Below, piece after piece: positions 9,529 to 18,572 of a DNA stretch of 64,000 nucleotides. The first letter of the stretch is position 1. Each line of letters opens with the position of its first letter. Both the position numbers and the translations under genes were made by a program. The notes under the pieces were generated by a model, which worked only from the letters and a program-made list of their open reading frames with translations, did no database searches and was not told where the DNA came from. The stretch is from Bifidobacterium sp. (lineage in GTDB: Bacteria; Actinomycetota; Actinomycetes; Actinomycetales; Bifidobacteriaceae), in contig NZ_JALCLM010000001.1 in assembly GCF_022647885.1 (NCBI RefSeq), forward strand, positions 620,001 to 684,000, in the 5' to 3' direction.

Positions 9529-10488
9529 ATGGACAATAATACAAGTAGTTCTGCAGCGATACCGACGCGGCGTGATTCGCACGCTCGCCCTTCGTTGTGG
9601 ATGAGGTTTACAGGACACTTCCGTCTGTACTGGCAGTTGTGGGTGTTTACCATTCCAGCAATTTTCTTCGTTGTACTGTTTGCCTATATACCAATGTACG
9701 GTGTGCAACTAGCATTCAGAGAGTTTGATTTCACCAAAGGGCTTACCGGAGGAAAATGGGTTGGGTGGAAATACTTCCACCAGTTCTTTGTTGATCCGAT
9801 GTTTTCGCAAATTATCGGCAACACTTTTAGAATCAGCTTGTGGACCTTGGTGATGGGATTTATTGCACCAATCTTTCTCGCCTTACTTATTAATCAGATA
9901 GGCAACTCAAAGATCAAAGGTTTCGTCCAAACGATTACCTATATGCCACACTTCATCTCTACTGTGGTCATGGTTTCTATCATCCAAATCTTCCTCGCTC
10001 CAGGAACCGGTCTGTTGGGTCGTTTCTTAGGTAGAACCAGCATCATGGGAGATCCGAACGCCTTCACACCTATTTACTGGATTTCAGAAGTCTGGCAGCA
10101 TGCAGGCTGGAACTGCATTATCTACCTTGCAGCCCTTTCATCCGTGGATCTGGCATTGTATGAGGCAGCGAGAATTGATGGTGCCGGTCGTTTGCAGCTG
10201 ATTCGTTACGTTGATATTCCGACTATCATGCCAACCGTTGGTGTCATGCTCATTCTCAATATGGGTTCTGTTCTTGGTGTTGGCTTCGAGAAGGTTTGGC
10301 TGATGCAAAATACCTTGAATATCAATGCATCAGAGGTTATATCGACATTTACTTACCGAATAGGTCTGCTCAACAGTCAATTCTCATATTCGACAGCAAT
10401 AGGCCTGTTTAATTCGGTGGTGAACTTCTTCTTCCTCATCATGGCTAACTTCATAGCCAAGCGCACCAGTGACACGAGCATCTTCTAG
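9529..10488 (+). CDS. Sugar ABC permease, LplB-type
   Basis: This is one of two inner-membrane permeases partnering the binding protein at 5931. It is 319 residues with six predicted membrane segments. The BPD permease coupling loop EAARIDGAGRLQLIRYVDIP contacts the ATPase. The N-terminal pattern (FAYIPMYGVQLAFREF) is that of LplB-like permeases for complex carbohydrates. The ATG at 9529 is preferred over the one at 9502 because GGAGAG precedes it and the earlier start would overlap the glucosidase gene. No ATPase gene is present in the locus, so a shared MsiK-type ATPase must supply energy. Confidence 0.9.
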   Translation: MDNNTSSSAAIPTRRDSHARPSLWMRFTGHFRLYWQLWVFTIPAIFFVVLFAYIPMYGVQLAFREFDFTKGLTGGKWVGWKYFHQFFVDPMFSQIIGNTFRISLWTLVMGFIAPIFLALLINQIGNSKIKGFVQTITYMPHFISTVVMVSIIQIFLAPGTGLLGRFLGRTSIMGDPNAFTPIYWISEVWQHAGWNCIIYLAALSSVDLALYEAARIDGAGRLQLIRYVDIPTIMPTVGVMLILNMGSVLGVGFEKVWLMQNTLNINASEVISTFTYRIGLLNSQFSYSTAIGLFNSVVNFFFLIMANFIAKRTSDTSIF

Positions 10489-10501
10489 GAAAGCAGCGAT
10501 T

Positions 10502-11476
10502 ATGTCAATCTCTCAACAAGCTAAGTCAACCGCATTGGCGACTTTGTCTGAAACCAATAAGGGCGATAAAGGAACCTGGAATAAGCACTCACGTCAAGAC
10601 AAGACAGTCTCTGATTGGGTCGTCGATGGCGTGATTGCTCTGATCATTGTGGTGATTCTCGTCGCCATTATTTACCCTCTGTGGTTTATCGTCATTGCAT
10701 CATTCTCGGACCCAGGGGCAGTGTCCTTAGGTGAAGTTCTGTTATGGCCTAAAGGTATTGGCCTGACCGGCTATGCCAAGATACTTACTGATACCAGAAT
10801 TTGGATTGGTTACCGCAACACCATCGTCTACAGCGTTCTTGGTACCGCTGTAAATCTGCTGGTCACCATTCCTGCCGCCTATGCATTGTCTCGAAGAGAA
10901 TTTAAGCCAAGACGTATTATCATGTTCCTGTTCACTTTTACCATGTTCTTTAGCGGTGGTTTAATTCCTAACTACCTCTTGATGAAACAGCTGGGATTGC
11001 TGAATAGCATGTGGGTATTTATTCTTCCCAGTGCGTTCAGCGTGTATAACATGATTATTGCTCGATCATTCTTTGAAAGTTCTATCCCTGAAGAATTACG
11101 TGATTCTGCGCGAGTAGACGGTGTATCGTATTTCGGCTTCTTCTTCAAAATTGTGTTGCCGCTTTCTAGTGCCATACTTGCTGTTATCGGTTTGTATTGC
11201 TTTGTGGGGCATTGGAATGATTACTTCACTGGTTTGATTTACATCAGAGATCAGGATAAATATCCTCTTCAGAATGTGCTGCAGATGATTCTGCTCACCA
11301 ATCAAACCAACCAAGGCAGTAGCAATGCTGGTCTATCCGCATCGCAAGCTCAGAATTTTGCTGATCAGATTAAGTTCGGCATTATTATCGTTTCCAGTTT
11401 GCCGTTGCTGATTATTTATCCATTCCTTCAGAAGTACTTCAACAAGGGCGTCATGATTGGTGCCGTCAAGGGCTGA
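10502..11476 (+). CDS. Sugar ABC permease, LplC/YtcP-type
   Basis: This is the second permease of the dextran-locus transporter, 324 residues. A hydrophilic N-terminus of about 50 residues precedes six membrane segments. The coupling loop is LRDSARVDGVSYFGFFFKIVLP and the protein ends in the family-typical GVMIGAVKG. The ATG at 10502 follows AGGAAAG and lies 13 bases after the stop of the first permease. The earlier in-frame start at 10469 would overlap that gene and lacks a ribosome site. Its partner at 62417 in the third sugar transporter is of the same subtype. Confidence 0.9.
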   Translation: MSISQQAKSTALATLSETNKGDKGTWNKHSRQDKTVSDWVVDGVIALIIVVILVAIIYPLWFIVIASFSDPGAVSLGEVLLWPKGIGLTGYAKILTDTRIWIGYRNTIVYSVLGTAVNLLVTIPAAYALSRREFKPRRIIMFLFTFTMFFSGGLIPNYLLMKQLGLLNSMWVFILPSAFSVYNMIIARSFFESSIPEELRDSARVDGVSYFGFFFKIVLPLSSAILAVIGLYCFVGHWNDYFTGLIYIRDQDKYPLQNVLQMILLTNQTNQGSSNAGLSASQAQNFADQIKFGIIIVSSLPLLIIYPFLQKYFNKGVMIGAVKG

Positions 11477-11492
11477 CACCTTCGTTGAGGAA

Positions 11493-11543
11493 AGCAACAG
11501 TCTGAAGAGCCTTCCTGTGAATGCCAATCCTCAGGCTGTTGCT
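11493..11543 (+). other. Intercistronic inverted repeat before the GH31 gene
   Basis: AGCAACAG (11493-11500) pairs with CTGTTGCT (11536-11543), with a shorter complementary pair CTGA/TCAG inside. It could weaken read-through from the permeases into the GH31 gene. No T-run follows. Confidence 0.4.
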
Positions 11544-11590
11544 CCCCTGAACCTATAAGTCCATACCAACCAGAAAGTGAATCTAATCCC

Positions 11591-14095
11591 ATGAGTGTTT
11601 CTTCTGCTACGCAGAACCCCCGTAAGGCTTTTCCGGAAGGTGCAAACCCACTGATGCGTCAGGAATATGTTATGCAGGGTGACCGATGGAGAATCGCCTT
11701 TATCACCGATTCTTTGGTTCGTGTGGAATGGTCAGAATCAGGAATTTTCGAGGATCACTGCACACAGATGACCCTGAATAGGAATTTCAAGGAAGCCACA
11801 CAGATTCATATTCGTCAGTATGAAGAGGATGGATACTTGGTGGTTGATACACCGACGATTCATCTGATGTATGACCGAAAGCCTTTTACTAAAGAGGGGC
11901 TGCAAATTCATGTCAAGGGCATGAATGGATTCTGCGACACTTGGCATTATGGCGATGACCAGCACGCAAATCTTCACGGTACTGCGCGCACCCTAGATGG
12001 GGTTGACGGTACAACAGAACTTGGTGTTGGCCTGAATTCTCCTGACGGCTGGGCGATTATTGATGATTCGGCTTCAAACGTGCTGGTGGAGAACGCCAAT
12101 GCTGCAGATGGGAGCCTCACAGATGGCGTAGGTGGTGTGGCAGTTCAGTCGCGTTCACACAGTGAAATTGATTTGTATTTCTTCGGCTACGGACATCGTT
12201 ATGCAGAGGCAGTTCAAGACTTTTATCAATTAACGGGGCCTACACCGCTGTTGCCTAGATTCGCTCTTGGTAATTGGTGGAGCCGATACTACCGATATAG
12301 TGCTGATGAATATATTGATTTGATGGATCGTTTTGATCGTGAAGGACTTCCTTTTACGACTTCAGTAATCGATATGGATTGGCACTTAACTGAGCTTGAT
12401 CCCTCATATGGTTCTGGGTGGACGGGGTATTCTTGGAACACAGAGTTGTTCCCTAACCCGAAGCATTTTCTTGAGCAACTCCATGAGCGCGGTTTGCATA
12501 TCACCTTAAATGTCCATCCTCGCGATGGTGTGCGTGCATTTGAGGACGCGTATCAAAAAATGGCCAAGACGCTGGGGATTAATCCCGACAGTGGAGAAGC
12601 TGTTGAATTCGATTTGACCAATCCTAAGTTTGTTGACGCATATTTCGACATGCACCACGATCTTGAGGATCAGGGCGTCGACTTCTGGTGGATTGATTGG
12701 CAGCAAGGTGGAGTCACCAAACAAGTTGGACTGGATCCATTGTGGATGCTCAACCATTTGCACTATTTGGATTCCGCACGTGAAGGCCGCTGGCCGCTGA
12801 CCTTCTCACGTTATGCTGGCCCGGGTTCCCATCGCTATCCGGTAGGTTTCTCAGGAGATACGATTGTCAGTTGGAGCTCGTTACGATTCCAACCGTATTT
12901 CACTGCTACCGCATCTAACATCGGTTATGGTTGGTGGAGCCATGATATTGGTGGCCATGTGTCGGGCATTCGTGATGAAGAGTTAGAGGCTCGCTGGTAT
13001 CAGCTTGGTGTCTTCAGCCCAATTAATCGTCTTCATTCCAGTGCGTCGCCATTTAATGGCAAGGAGCCGTGGAACTTCCATGAACCCGTGCGTTCGGCAA
13101 TGGTGGATGTGTTGCGCCTTCGTCAAGCCTTATTGCCATACCTGTATACGATGAATTGGCGTAATGCCGCAGAGGGTAAGGAACTCATAGAGCCGATGTA
13201 TTGGCAGTATCCCGAAATGGGAGAGGCGTACAACGTGCCGAATGAATATTTCTTCGGATCTGAACTTATTGCAGCACCAATTACTGAGGCAATGGATAAG
13301 GCGTCCATGCGTGCAAAAGCGAAGGTCTGGTTGCCGCAGGGTGAGTGGTTTGATTTCTTTAGCGGAAGGCGCTATCACAGCGATGCGAAGTCAGGTATGA
13401 ATTTCTATGCTTGGCGAGGTATCGAAACACTACCACTATTCGCTAAGGCAGGCGGGATTGTGCCGATGCAAAGCGATTGCACGAGCAACAGCACCGAGAA
13501 CCCAGCAGCTATGGACGTATTGGTGTTCCCAGGAGCGGATGGCAGCTTTACACTACGTGAAGATGATGGTCAGTATGCTCCTGGCGGAGATATTTCGCGT
13601 ATGCATACTGCTGATACGTCAATTATCTTTGACTCGCACTCTAGTACGCTCACTATTTCACATGTTCGCGGTGATGAAGGTATCGTGCCGAAACAACGAA
13701 CGTGGACAGTCGTATTCAGAGGTGTTGCCAGAAGTACAGTGCTCGTTGACGGAGTGCACAGTGAGCACACGTCTTACGACCCAGACACCCTAAGTCTGAA
13801 AGTGCAAGTAGGCGTTACAGAAACTGATCGCGATATTGTGCTCAGCTTCCCTCAAGGTCTCCACCTTGCTGAGAATCCAATTGATAATGATTTGTTCAAT
13901 ATTTGCAATGACGCTCAGATAGCGTACTCATTGAAGGAAGGTGCAAACTGGGCTCTAGAAGGCAGTGGTATCAGAGCGCTTACAGCATTACGCACCATGT
14001 CGTATGAGTCGAAGGATGACAAGGGCCAAGCACAAACCCAATATCTTCCGGAAAGTGTTATTGCTGCTCTAGAAGAGGTATTGCTTCGTAGCTAA
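11591..14095 (+). CDS. GH31 alpha-glucosidase of the dextran locus
   Basis: This 834-residue cytoplasmic glycoside hydrolase removes alpha-linked glucose from oligosaccharides. The N-terminal beta-sandwich (about 20-215) leads into the barrel. The GH31 nucleophile is D369 in FWWIDWQQGG and the acid/base D423 in FSGDT. The blocks VIDMDWH and RDGVRAFED flank the active site. C-terminal beta domains are followed by a helical tail ending LPESVIAALEEVLLRS. A closely similar gene lies at 55229, and the two share the tail as well as the barrel. The gene is last or near last in the dextran operon, so isomaltose, panose or the alpha-1,3 branch points of dextran are the likely substrates. Linkage preference is inferred, not visible. 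Confidence 0.9.
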   Translation: MSVSSATQNPRKAFPEGANPLMRQEYVMQGDRWRIAFITDSLVRVEWSESGIFEDHCTQMTLNRNFKEATQIHIRQYEEDGYLVVDTPTIHLMYDRKPFTKEGLQIHVKGMNGFCDTWHYGDDQHANLHGTARTLDGVDGTTELGVGLNSPDGWAIIDDSASNVLVENANAADGSLTDGVGGVAVQSRSHSEIDLYFFGYGHRYAEAVQDFYQLTGPTPLLPRFALGNWWSRYYRYSADEYIDLMDRFDREGLPFTTSVIDMDWHLTELDPSYGSGWTGYSWNTELFPNPKHFLEQLHERGLHITLNVHPRDGVRAFEDAYQKMAKTLGINPDSGEAVEFDLTNPKFVDAYFDMHHDLEDQGVDFWWIDWQQGGVTKQVGLDPLWMLNHLHYLDSAREGRWPLTFSRYAGPGSHRYPVGFSGDTIVSWSSLRFQPYFTATASNIGYGWWSHDIGGHVSGIRDEELEARWYQLGVFSPINRLHSSASPFNGKEPWNFHEPVRSAMVDVLRLRQALLPYLYTMNWRNAAEGKELIEPMYWQYPEMGEAYNVPNEYFFGSELIAAPITEAMDKASMRAKAKVWLPQGEWFDFFSGRRYHSDAKSGMNFYAWRGIETLPLFAKAGGIVPMQSDCTSNSTENPAAMDVLVFPGADGSFTLREDDGQYAPGGDISRMHTADTSIIFDSHSSTLTISHVRGDEGIVPKQRTWTVVFRGVARSTVLVDGVHSEHTSYDPDTLSLKVQVGVTETDRDIVLSFPQGLHLAENPIDNDLFNICNDAQIAYSLKEGANWALEGSGIRALTALRTMSYESKDDKGQAQTQYLPESVIAALEEVLLRS

Positions 14096-14186
14096 GAATC
14101 TCAGGGTATGCGTGGGCTGTGCGGAAGCAGTGGCATTGGATGTTGACATCGACGATGCAACAATGGCTTAAGACAGGGTGAAGGTT

Positions 14187-14873
14187 ATGAAGCGATTCGC
14201 GGTCGGATATGAATTTTTTGCACGCATCATCATGATGGTGGTGATGGTCAATATTGCATTCATCGTTCATACCGTAATGGGTCTTGTGCTAGGAGGATTT
14301 TTCCCCTCGTTAGCTGCATCATATACCACTTACCGAGCGTGGACGCTCTCCGTCGAGGATCGCTCCTGGACCGTACGCCAAACATGGTCAGTATTTCATC
14401 GTGCGTGGAAATCGGAATTACGATCCGCTAACCTCTTCGGATGGCCACAATTCGCTGTATGGTTCTTACTGCTCTGGGAATATTGGTTTGTTCAGCACAA
14501 CAACCTCGGCACTCAAGGCTTTGCCGTGTCTGGTGTGCTGCTAGTTGTCAATATTTTCTATGCGCTTTTTGTATTAGTGAGTTGGGGTGTCCGCTCTAAC
14601 TTTAACGAAGGCGCTTGGTGGATGGTGCGTACCTCTCTCACGTTAATTATCGTCAGACCGTTGTGTTCTGTCATTATTGTGGTCCTTCTACTGGTAGTAG
14701 CGTTCGCTTATTACCAGTGGCCAGGACTGATGATTGCGTTCGGTGTTTCAATCCCCATATTTGCAACGATGATGACCTTGTATTCTTGGGGCAAACTCCC
14801 CGGTATGGATGTCCATGACATAGAGCCGATGGAGAAAGATCAGAATAAGAAACAGCAGTCTCGTACACGCTAA
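14187..14873 (+). CDS. YesL/DUF624-family membrane protein
   Basis: This 228-residue integral membrane protein has five or so hydrophobic segments and a charged C-terminal tail ending KKQQSRTR. It resembles the YesL (DUF624) family often found beside Lpl-type carbohydrate transporters; its function is unknown. The pattern FFPSLAASYTTYRAW in the first third is typical. The ATG at 14187 is preferred because AGGGTGAAGG lies just upstream. A GTG nine bases earlier is possible. It follows the GH31 gene with no terminator between, so it is probably the last gene of the dextran operon. Confidence 0.75.
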   Translation: MKRFAVGYEFFARIIMMVVMVNIAFIVHTVMGLVLGGFFPSLAASYTTYRAWTLSVEDRSWTVRQTWSVFHRAWKSELRSANLFGWPQFAVWFLLLWEYWFVQHNNLGTQGFAVSGVLLVVNIFYALFVLVSWGVRSNFNEGAWWMVRTSLTLIIVRPLCSVIIVVLLLVVAFAYYQWPGLMIAFGVSIPIFATMMTLYSWGKLPGMDVHDIEPMEKDQNKKQQSRTR

Positions 14874-14932
14874 AACTAGCGACTCTAGCGAGCTCATAGC
14901 GCTTGCAGATATGTATCGATTCACCAGCACTA

Positions 14933-14966
14933 AGCGTGTCCAAAATACGAGTGAGTTGGACACGCT
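14933..14966 (+). terminator. Likely terminator of the dextran operon
   Basis: AGCGTGTCCAA (14933-14943) pairs perfectly with TTGGACACGCT (14956-14966) around a 12-base loop, 60 bases after the YesL-type gene. It has no U-tract. Confidence 0.6.
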
Positions 14967-15111
14967 CATACATCCAACTGTGTAGTTGTTTCAGCCCTCG
15001 CAGTGGACTATTCTTCACTTGAGAGAACCAGCGATGGGGCTGGCTCAGTTTCTCTGATGCACTACAAGGATGTTACTGCTGATTGAGATTCCCGTATCGA
15101 AAGGATTTGGT

Positions 15112-16116
15112 ATGAAAGCCTTAGTGCTTACCGGAACGCAACAATTTGCGATAGAAGATCTTCCAACACCTGAGATAGGCCCACATGACGTACTGATTAA
15201 TACTGCTTTTGCGGGGGTATGCGGTACTGATCATGATTTGTATGCTGGCCGTCCAGGATCAGCAGCTGCAGTCCCACCCATTGTGCTTGGTCACGAGAAC
15301 TCAGGTGTTGTGGCAGCTGTTGGAGAACAGGTAACACGAGTAAAACCGGGGGATAGGGTAGCCGTTGACCCGAATATTTATTGTGGTCAGTGCGAGTTCT
15401 GTCTGACTCAGAGACCGGAGTTATGCGATAATCTCAGTGCAGTTGGAGTTACACGAGATGGTGGTTTAGCAGAGCAGTTCAGCGCTCCAGCAAGTGTGGT
15501 GTATCCCTTGCCAGATAATGTTTCGTTGAAATCAGCAGCTGCAGTAGAACCAGTTTCGTGCGCAGTCCACGCAGTCGATCTATTGAAACTCCATCCGTAC
15601 CAAAAGGCCTTGGTCATTGGCGATGGCTTTATGGGACAGCTCTTCGTTCAAGTTCTTCAAGCCTACGGTGTGCATCAGGTCGACTTGGCGGGCATCGTTG
15701 ACGAAAAGCTCAAACTCAATGCGGAACGCTTCAACGTGGTGCATACCTTCAACACCATGCGTGAAAGTATTCCTCAAGAGGCATACGATATTATCGTCGA
15801 AGCAGTAGGCCTACCATCGACCCAAGCACAGGCTATCGCTGCTGCAAATAAGGGAGCCCAAGTGCTGATGTTTGGTGTTGGTCCTCAAGAGGCAGTGTTC
15901 GAAATGAATACCTACGATATTTATAAGAAACAGTTGACCATACAAGGCTCATTTATCAACCCTTTGACCTTCTGCGATGCCATTGCGCTCTTATCGAGTG
16001 GCAAAGTGGATGTAGACACATTGATTAGTCGTGAATTTGCACTTGAGCAAGTTCAGGATTTCCTCGATGGAGCGATCACAGGAGTTTCAAAAGCTGTCGT
16101 TAAACTTGCTCAGTAA
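15112..16116 (+). CDS. Zinc-dependent medium-chain dehydrogenase (polyol/sugar type)
   Basis: This 334-residue NAD(P)-dependent oxidoreductase of the MDR family probably oxidises a polyol, sugar or amino alcohol. GVCGTDHD carries the catalytic-zinc cysteine and GHENSG the His-Glu pair. The structural zinc site CGQCEFC...ELC has four cysteines. The Rossmann fold begins at KALVIGDGFMGQLF, where the usual GxGxxG is GDGFMG. The ATG at 15112 follows AAAGGA; an earlier in-frame ATG at 15070 lacks one. A VOC protein gene follows on the same strand, suggesting that the two act on the same metabolite. The exact substrate cannot be read from sequence; sorbitol or threonine dehydrogenase-like activities are possible. 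Confidence 0.85.
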   Translation: MKALVLTGTQQFAIEDLPTPEIGPHDVLINTAFAGVCGTDHDLYAGRPGSAAAVPPIVLGHENSGVVAAVGEQVTRVKPGDRVAVDPNIYCGQCEFCLTQRPELCDNLSAVGVTRDGGLAEQFSAPASVVYPLPDNVSLKSAAAVEPVSCAVHAVDLLKLHPYQKALVIGDGFMGQLFVQVLQAYGVHQVDLAGIVDEKLKLNAERFNVVHTFNTMRESIPQEAYDIIVEAVGLPSTQAQAIAAANKGAQVLMFGVGPQEAVFEMNTYDIYKKQLTIQGSFINPLTFCDAIALLSSGKVDVDTLISREFALEQVQDFLDGAITGVSKAVVKLAQ

Positions 16117-16233
16117 ATCAATGGCAACTGGGACAAGCAACCATTACGGTGGCAGTTATTCCATCGACGTGTGCATAACTTGCTCGATGATGATATGCCT
16201 GCTTTACCAGTGAGCACCACATACAGGAGGAAC

Positions 16234-16632
16234 ATGATGAATACGATGACCACGTATACCAGCGACGTTCAACATGTGGGTCTGCCGACAACAGATCTCG
16301 ACGGGACCATAGATTTTTACACCAAAACCATAGGTTTTGAGCTAGCAGGAATATTCAAGAACGGCGATGCGCGTTGTGCTTTTCTCCGTTATGGACATAT
16401 CACCATAGAGACATGGGAAGTTGAGCAATCTGCCATGTCTGACGGTGCATGGAATCATATGGCTCTGGATTGCACCGACATTGATGCGGCTTTCGCCAAC
16501 GCACAAGAGCTTGGGTTGGATTTCAAAGACAGCGAGGTGCAATCAATTCCATCCTTCTGGGACAACGGTATCCGTTACTTCAATATTTATGGCCCAAACC
16601 GAGAGATTATCGAGTTTTGCCAGATTATATGA
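16234..16632 (+). CDS. VOC-superfamily metalloprotein (glyoxalase-like), copy 1
   Basis: This 132-residue single-unit VOC protein has the four metal-binding positions of the fold: His in QHVGLPTTD, Glu in ITIETWEVE, His in WNHMALD and Glu in IIEFCQ. VOC enzymes isomerise, epimerise or cleave small metabolites at a divalent metal. The substrate is unknown. AGGAGG three bases upstream fixes the ATG at 16234. A paralogue at 31980 shares the motifs IPSFWDNGI and IEFCQI. This copy sits behind the MDR dehydrogenase and the other beside a FucP-type sugar permease, so both may act on an oxidised or keto sugar. That link is inference. Confidence 0.8.
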   Translation: MMNTMTTYTSDVQHVGLPTTDLDGTIDFYTKTIGFELAGIFKNGDARCAFLRYGHITIETWEVEQSAMSDGAWNHMALDCTDIDAAFANAQELGLDFKDSEVQSIPSFWDNGIRYFNIYGPNREIIEFCQII

Positions 16633-16674
16633 GCGATGTTGATATCCGTAGAGATTACCAACTGCGATAACTGT

Positions 16675-16727
16675 TTCAACAGGACAACACTAGCCAAAGT
16701 GGGTGGCGTTTAAACTGTCCTGTTGAA
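16675..16727. terminator. Convergent bidirectional hairpin
   Basis: TTCAACAGGACA (16675-16686) and TGTCCTGTTGAA (16716-16727) form a perfect 12-pair stem between the converging VOC and MocR genes. The loop holds a smaller GCCA/TGGC pairing. Confidence 0.7.
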
Positions 16728-16731
16728 GCAA

Positions 16732-18198
16732 TTATTGTTTTTCTGCCGCTTGTTTGAGAAGTGGAACGATGTCCGATATTTGCTCAGCTTTGATACCAGC
16801 GATGGTTATGCGGATGTGCTCCGGTGCTACCCTGTGATCTGAATAATCAGGGAAAGTAGCTTGCACGTTGAAATCTGATCCTCTTCTGACCTTGATGCCT
16901 TTTGAGAGTAAGAAGTTGATGGCTTGTTCTTCGCTGCGCACAGCCATCCACACATTAAGGCCGTCGCCAGCACTGATGCTGATATTGGATTCAAGCAGCA
17001 AACTTTTCAGAACCGACCTTCGATACTCGTACTCTTTACGAGCTCGAAGAATTTGTGCATTTGTTTTAGAGTCTGCAAGCATCATATAGAGCAGTTCCTG
17101 AAGTAGTTTGCTGACCCAACCAACCCCGAGTTTGCGCTCGCGAATCAGCATCTCGACGATAGGATTGGGCCCTGATAACGCAGCTAGACGCAGATCGGGT
17201 CCATGTGTTTTAGAGAAACTCTGTATTCGAACCGTACGTTCTGGCAAGTATGTTCCCATACTCATTGCCATAGCTGTTGAGATGCTGCCACTGTGGTCGT
17301 CTTCGATAATCAGAGGGCGCTCATCTTGAGGGATGGATGCATAACTGTTATTCAATATATTGGCAAGCAACTGGATTCTTTCAGGGGTAGTGGTTATCCC
17401 TGTTGGATTTTGTGCCCTTGGTTGAGTAATGATTGCGCTTACTCGTTGGTGATGACGCCTACAGTTGTCGATTGCTTGTTGCAGGGAATGTGGTGATATG
17501 CCCAAGTCGTCCATATCTATACCGATAGCAGTAGCGCCACACTGGCGAACCAGATGGATAATGGGAGGGTAGGTCGGATTCTCCAGCAGGATTACACTGC
17601 CGTTGGCTTTGCAAATACGCAAGACTCGTTCGATACCGTCCATGGCTCCTGAAACCACGGTGAGTGCTTGGACCGGATAAGGCCAAGTTGAACGGAAGAG
17701 ATCTGCAAGTGGCGAGAGAATCGATGATTCGTCATATGAACCGATATATGCAGTGCGTTGACCTTGCATAATCAGGAAGCGATTAATCCCTGGGAGCAAC
17801 GATATATCAGGCGTACCAAGGGATAAGTCGTGAAGAATGGTGTGATCGGCGGTATCGGATGAGGAATGCCTGAGATTCGTCCAATCATCGTTGCGAGACA
17901 ACACATAGGTTCCTCTGCGACCTCGCATCATCAAATATCCGGCAACTGCGAGTTGATGGTAGATGCTCGAAATCATGCCATAGCTCACATCTAGACGAGA
18001 TGACAGCAAGCGTACAGTCGGCATCCGCTGATTCGTTTGCAGAGATTGTCGCTCCAACAATTCAATCAACGTTGTTTTAATAGCATCGGAGGTGACAGCT
18101 TTACCGGAATCTTGCAATGCAGTGAGTATGGTTTCCAGTGCACGGTTGTCTTCATAACTGTTGTCGTCCTCAGATGTATCGACATTCATGCTATCCAT
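16732..18198 (-). CDS. MocR-type GntR regulator with aminotransferase domain
   Basis: This 488-residue regulator has a GntR winged-helix domain at about 40-100 (ending MMRGRRGTYVLSR) joined to a class-I aminotransferase-like domain. PLP residues are visible: QNPTGITTTPER, the Asp in IIEDDHSG and the Schiff-base lysine K330 in QSFSKTHG. MocR proteins sense amino acids, amines or vitamin B6 and bind direct repeats. The gene diverges from the peptide transporter at 18573, which it probably controls together with the amidase/peptidase genes. The start is ATG 18198 or an ATG nine bases further in; neither has a strong ribosome site. The N-terminal 30 residues are acidic and unlike the family. Confidence 0.88.
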   Translation of the reverse strand: MDSMNVDTSEDDNSYEDNRALETILTALQDSGKAVTSDAIKTTLIELLERQSLQTNQRMPTVRLLSSRLDVSYGMISSIYHQLAVAGYLMMRGRRGTYVLSRNDDWTNLRHSSSDTADHTILHDLSLGTPDISLLPGINRFLIMQGQRTAYIGSYDESSILSPLADLFRSTWPYPVQALTVVSGAMDGIERVLRICKANGSVILLENPTYPPIIHLVRQCGATAIGIDMDDLGISPHSLQQAIDNCRRHHQRVSAIITQPRAQNPTGITTTPERIQLLANILNNSYASIPQDERPLIIEDDHSGSISTAMAMSMGTYLPERTVRIQSFSKTHGPDLRLAALSGPNPIVEMLIRERKLGVGWVSKLLQELLYMMLADSKTNAQILRARKEYEYRRSVLKSLLLESNISISAGDGLNVWMAVRSEEQAINFLLSKGIKVRRGSDFNVQATFPDYSDHRVAPEHIRITIAGIKAEQISDIVPLLKQAAEKQ

Positions 18199-18340
18199 AC
18201 TGGCGATTCACGCACCTTTCCGGAAATTTCATTCAGAGCACTACAAAATATCATCAGCGCTAGTAAGTCTTGTCCCTTATTGTTGCTGCTGCGAACGGTT
18301 TTCTGCGCACAGCAAATCTCTTGGGAATCCTATATCTGAC

Positions 18341-18469
18341 TATTCCACCACACATCATTGGCATTATTCCAACATCGCGAAATATCACCACGAAGTCATG
18401 GTGTATTCAGTACCAGTACTGTTGCTTATTCCGAAAGCGATTATTCCATCTCGGTAACTGCTTGGTAAC
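18341..18469. promoter_or_regulatory. Direct-repeat cluster between MocR gene and peptide transporter
   Basis: The 374-base gap between the divergent genes (18199-18572) has no coding signal. It holds four copies of TATTCC(A) starting at 18341, 18365, 18427 and 18442, and two copies of GGTAAC at 18453 and 18464, exactly 11 bases apart. MocR regulators typically bind direct repeats, so these are candidate binding sites. No clear promoter was assigned. Confidence 0.4.
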
Positions 18470-18572
18470 GCAAAGTTATGTGCACGAAATGTTCAATCGT
18501 GACCATAAGAATCTGCTTGAGTGCGAAGTGTTGGGCGTCTGTAAGTCAGGTGGGATTGCTTAAGGGGCTGGT

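Noticed and set aside
13407-13793. 128-codon plus-strand frame inside the first GH31 gene
   Set aside because: Out of frame with the GH31 enzyme and without any start signal.
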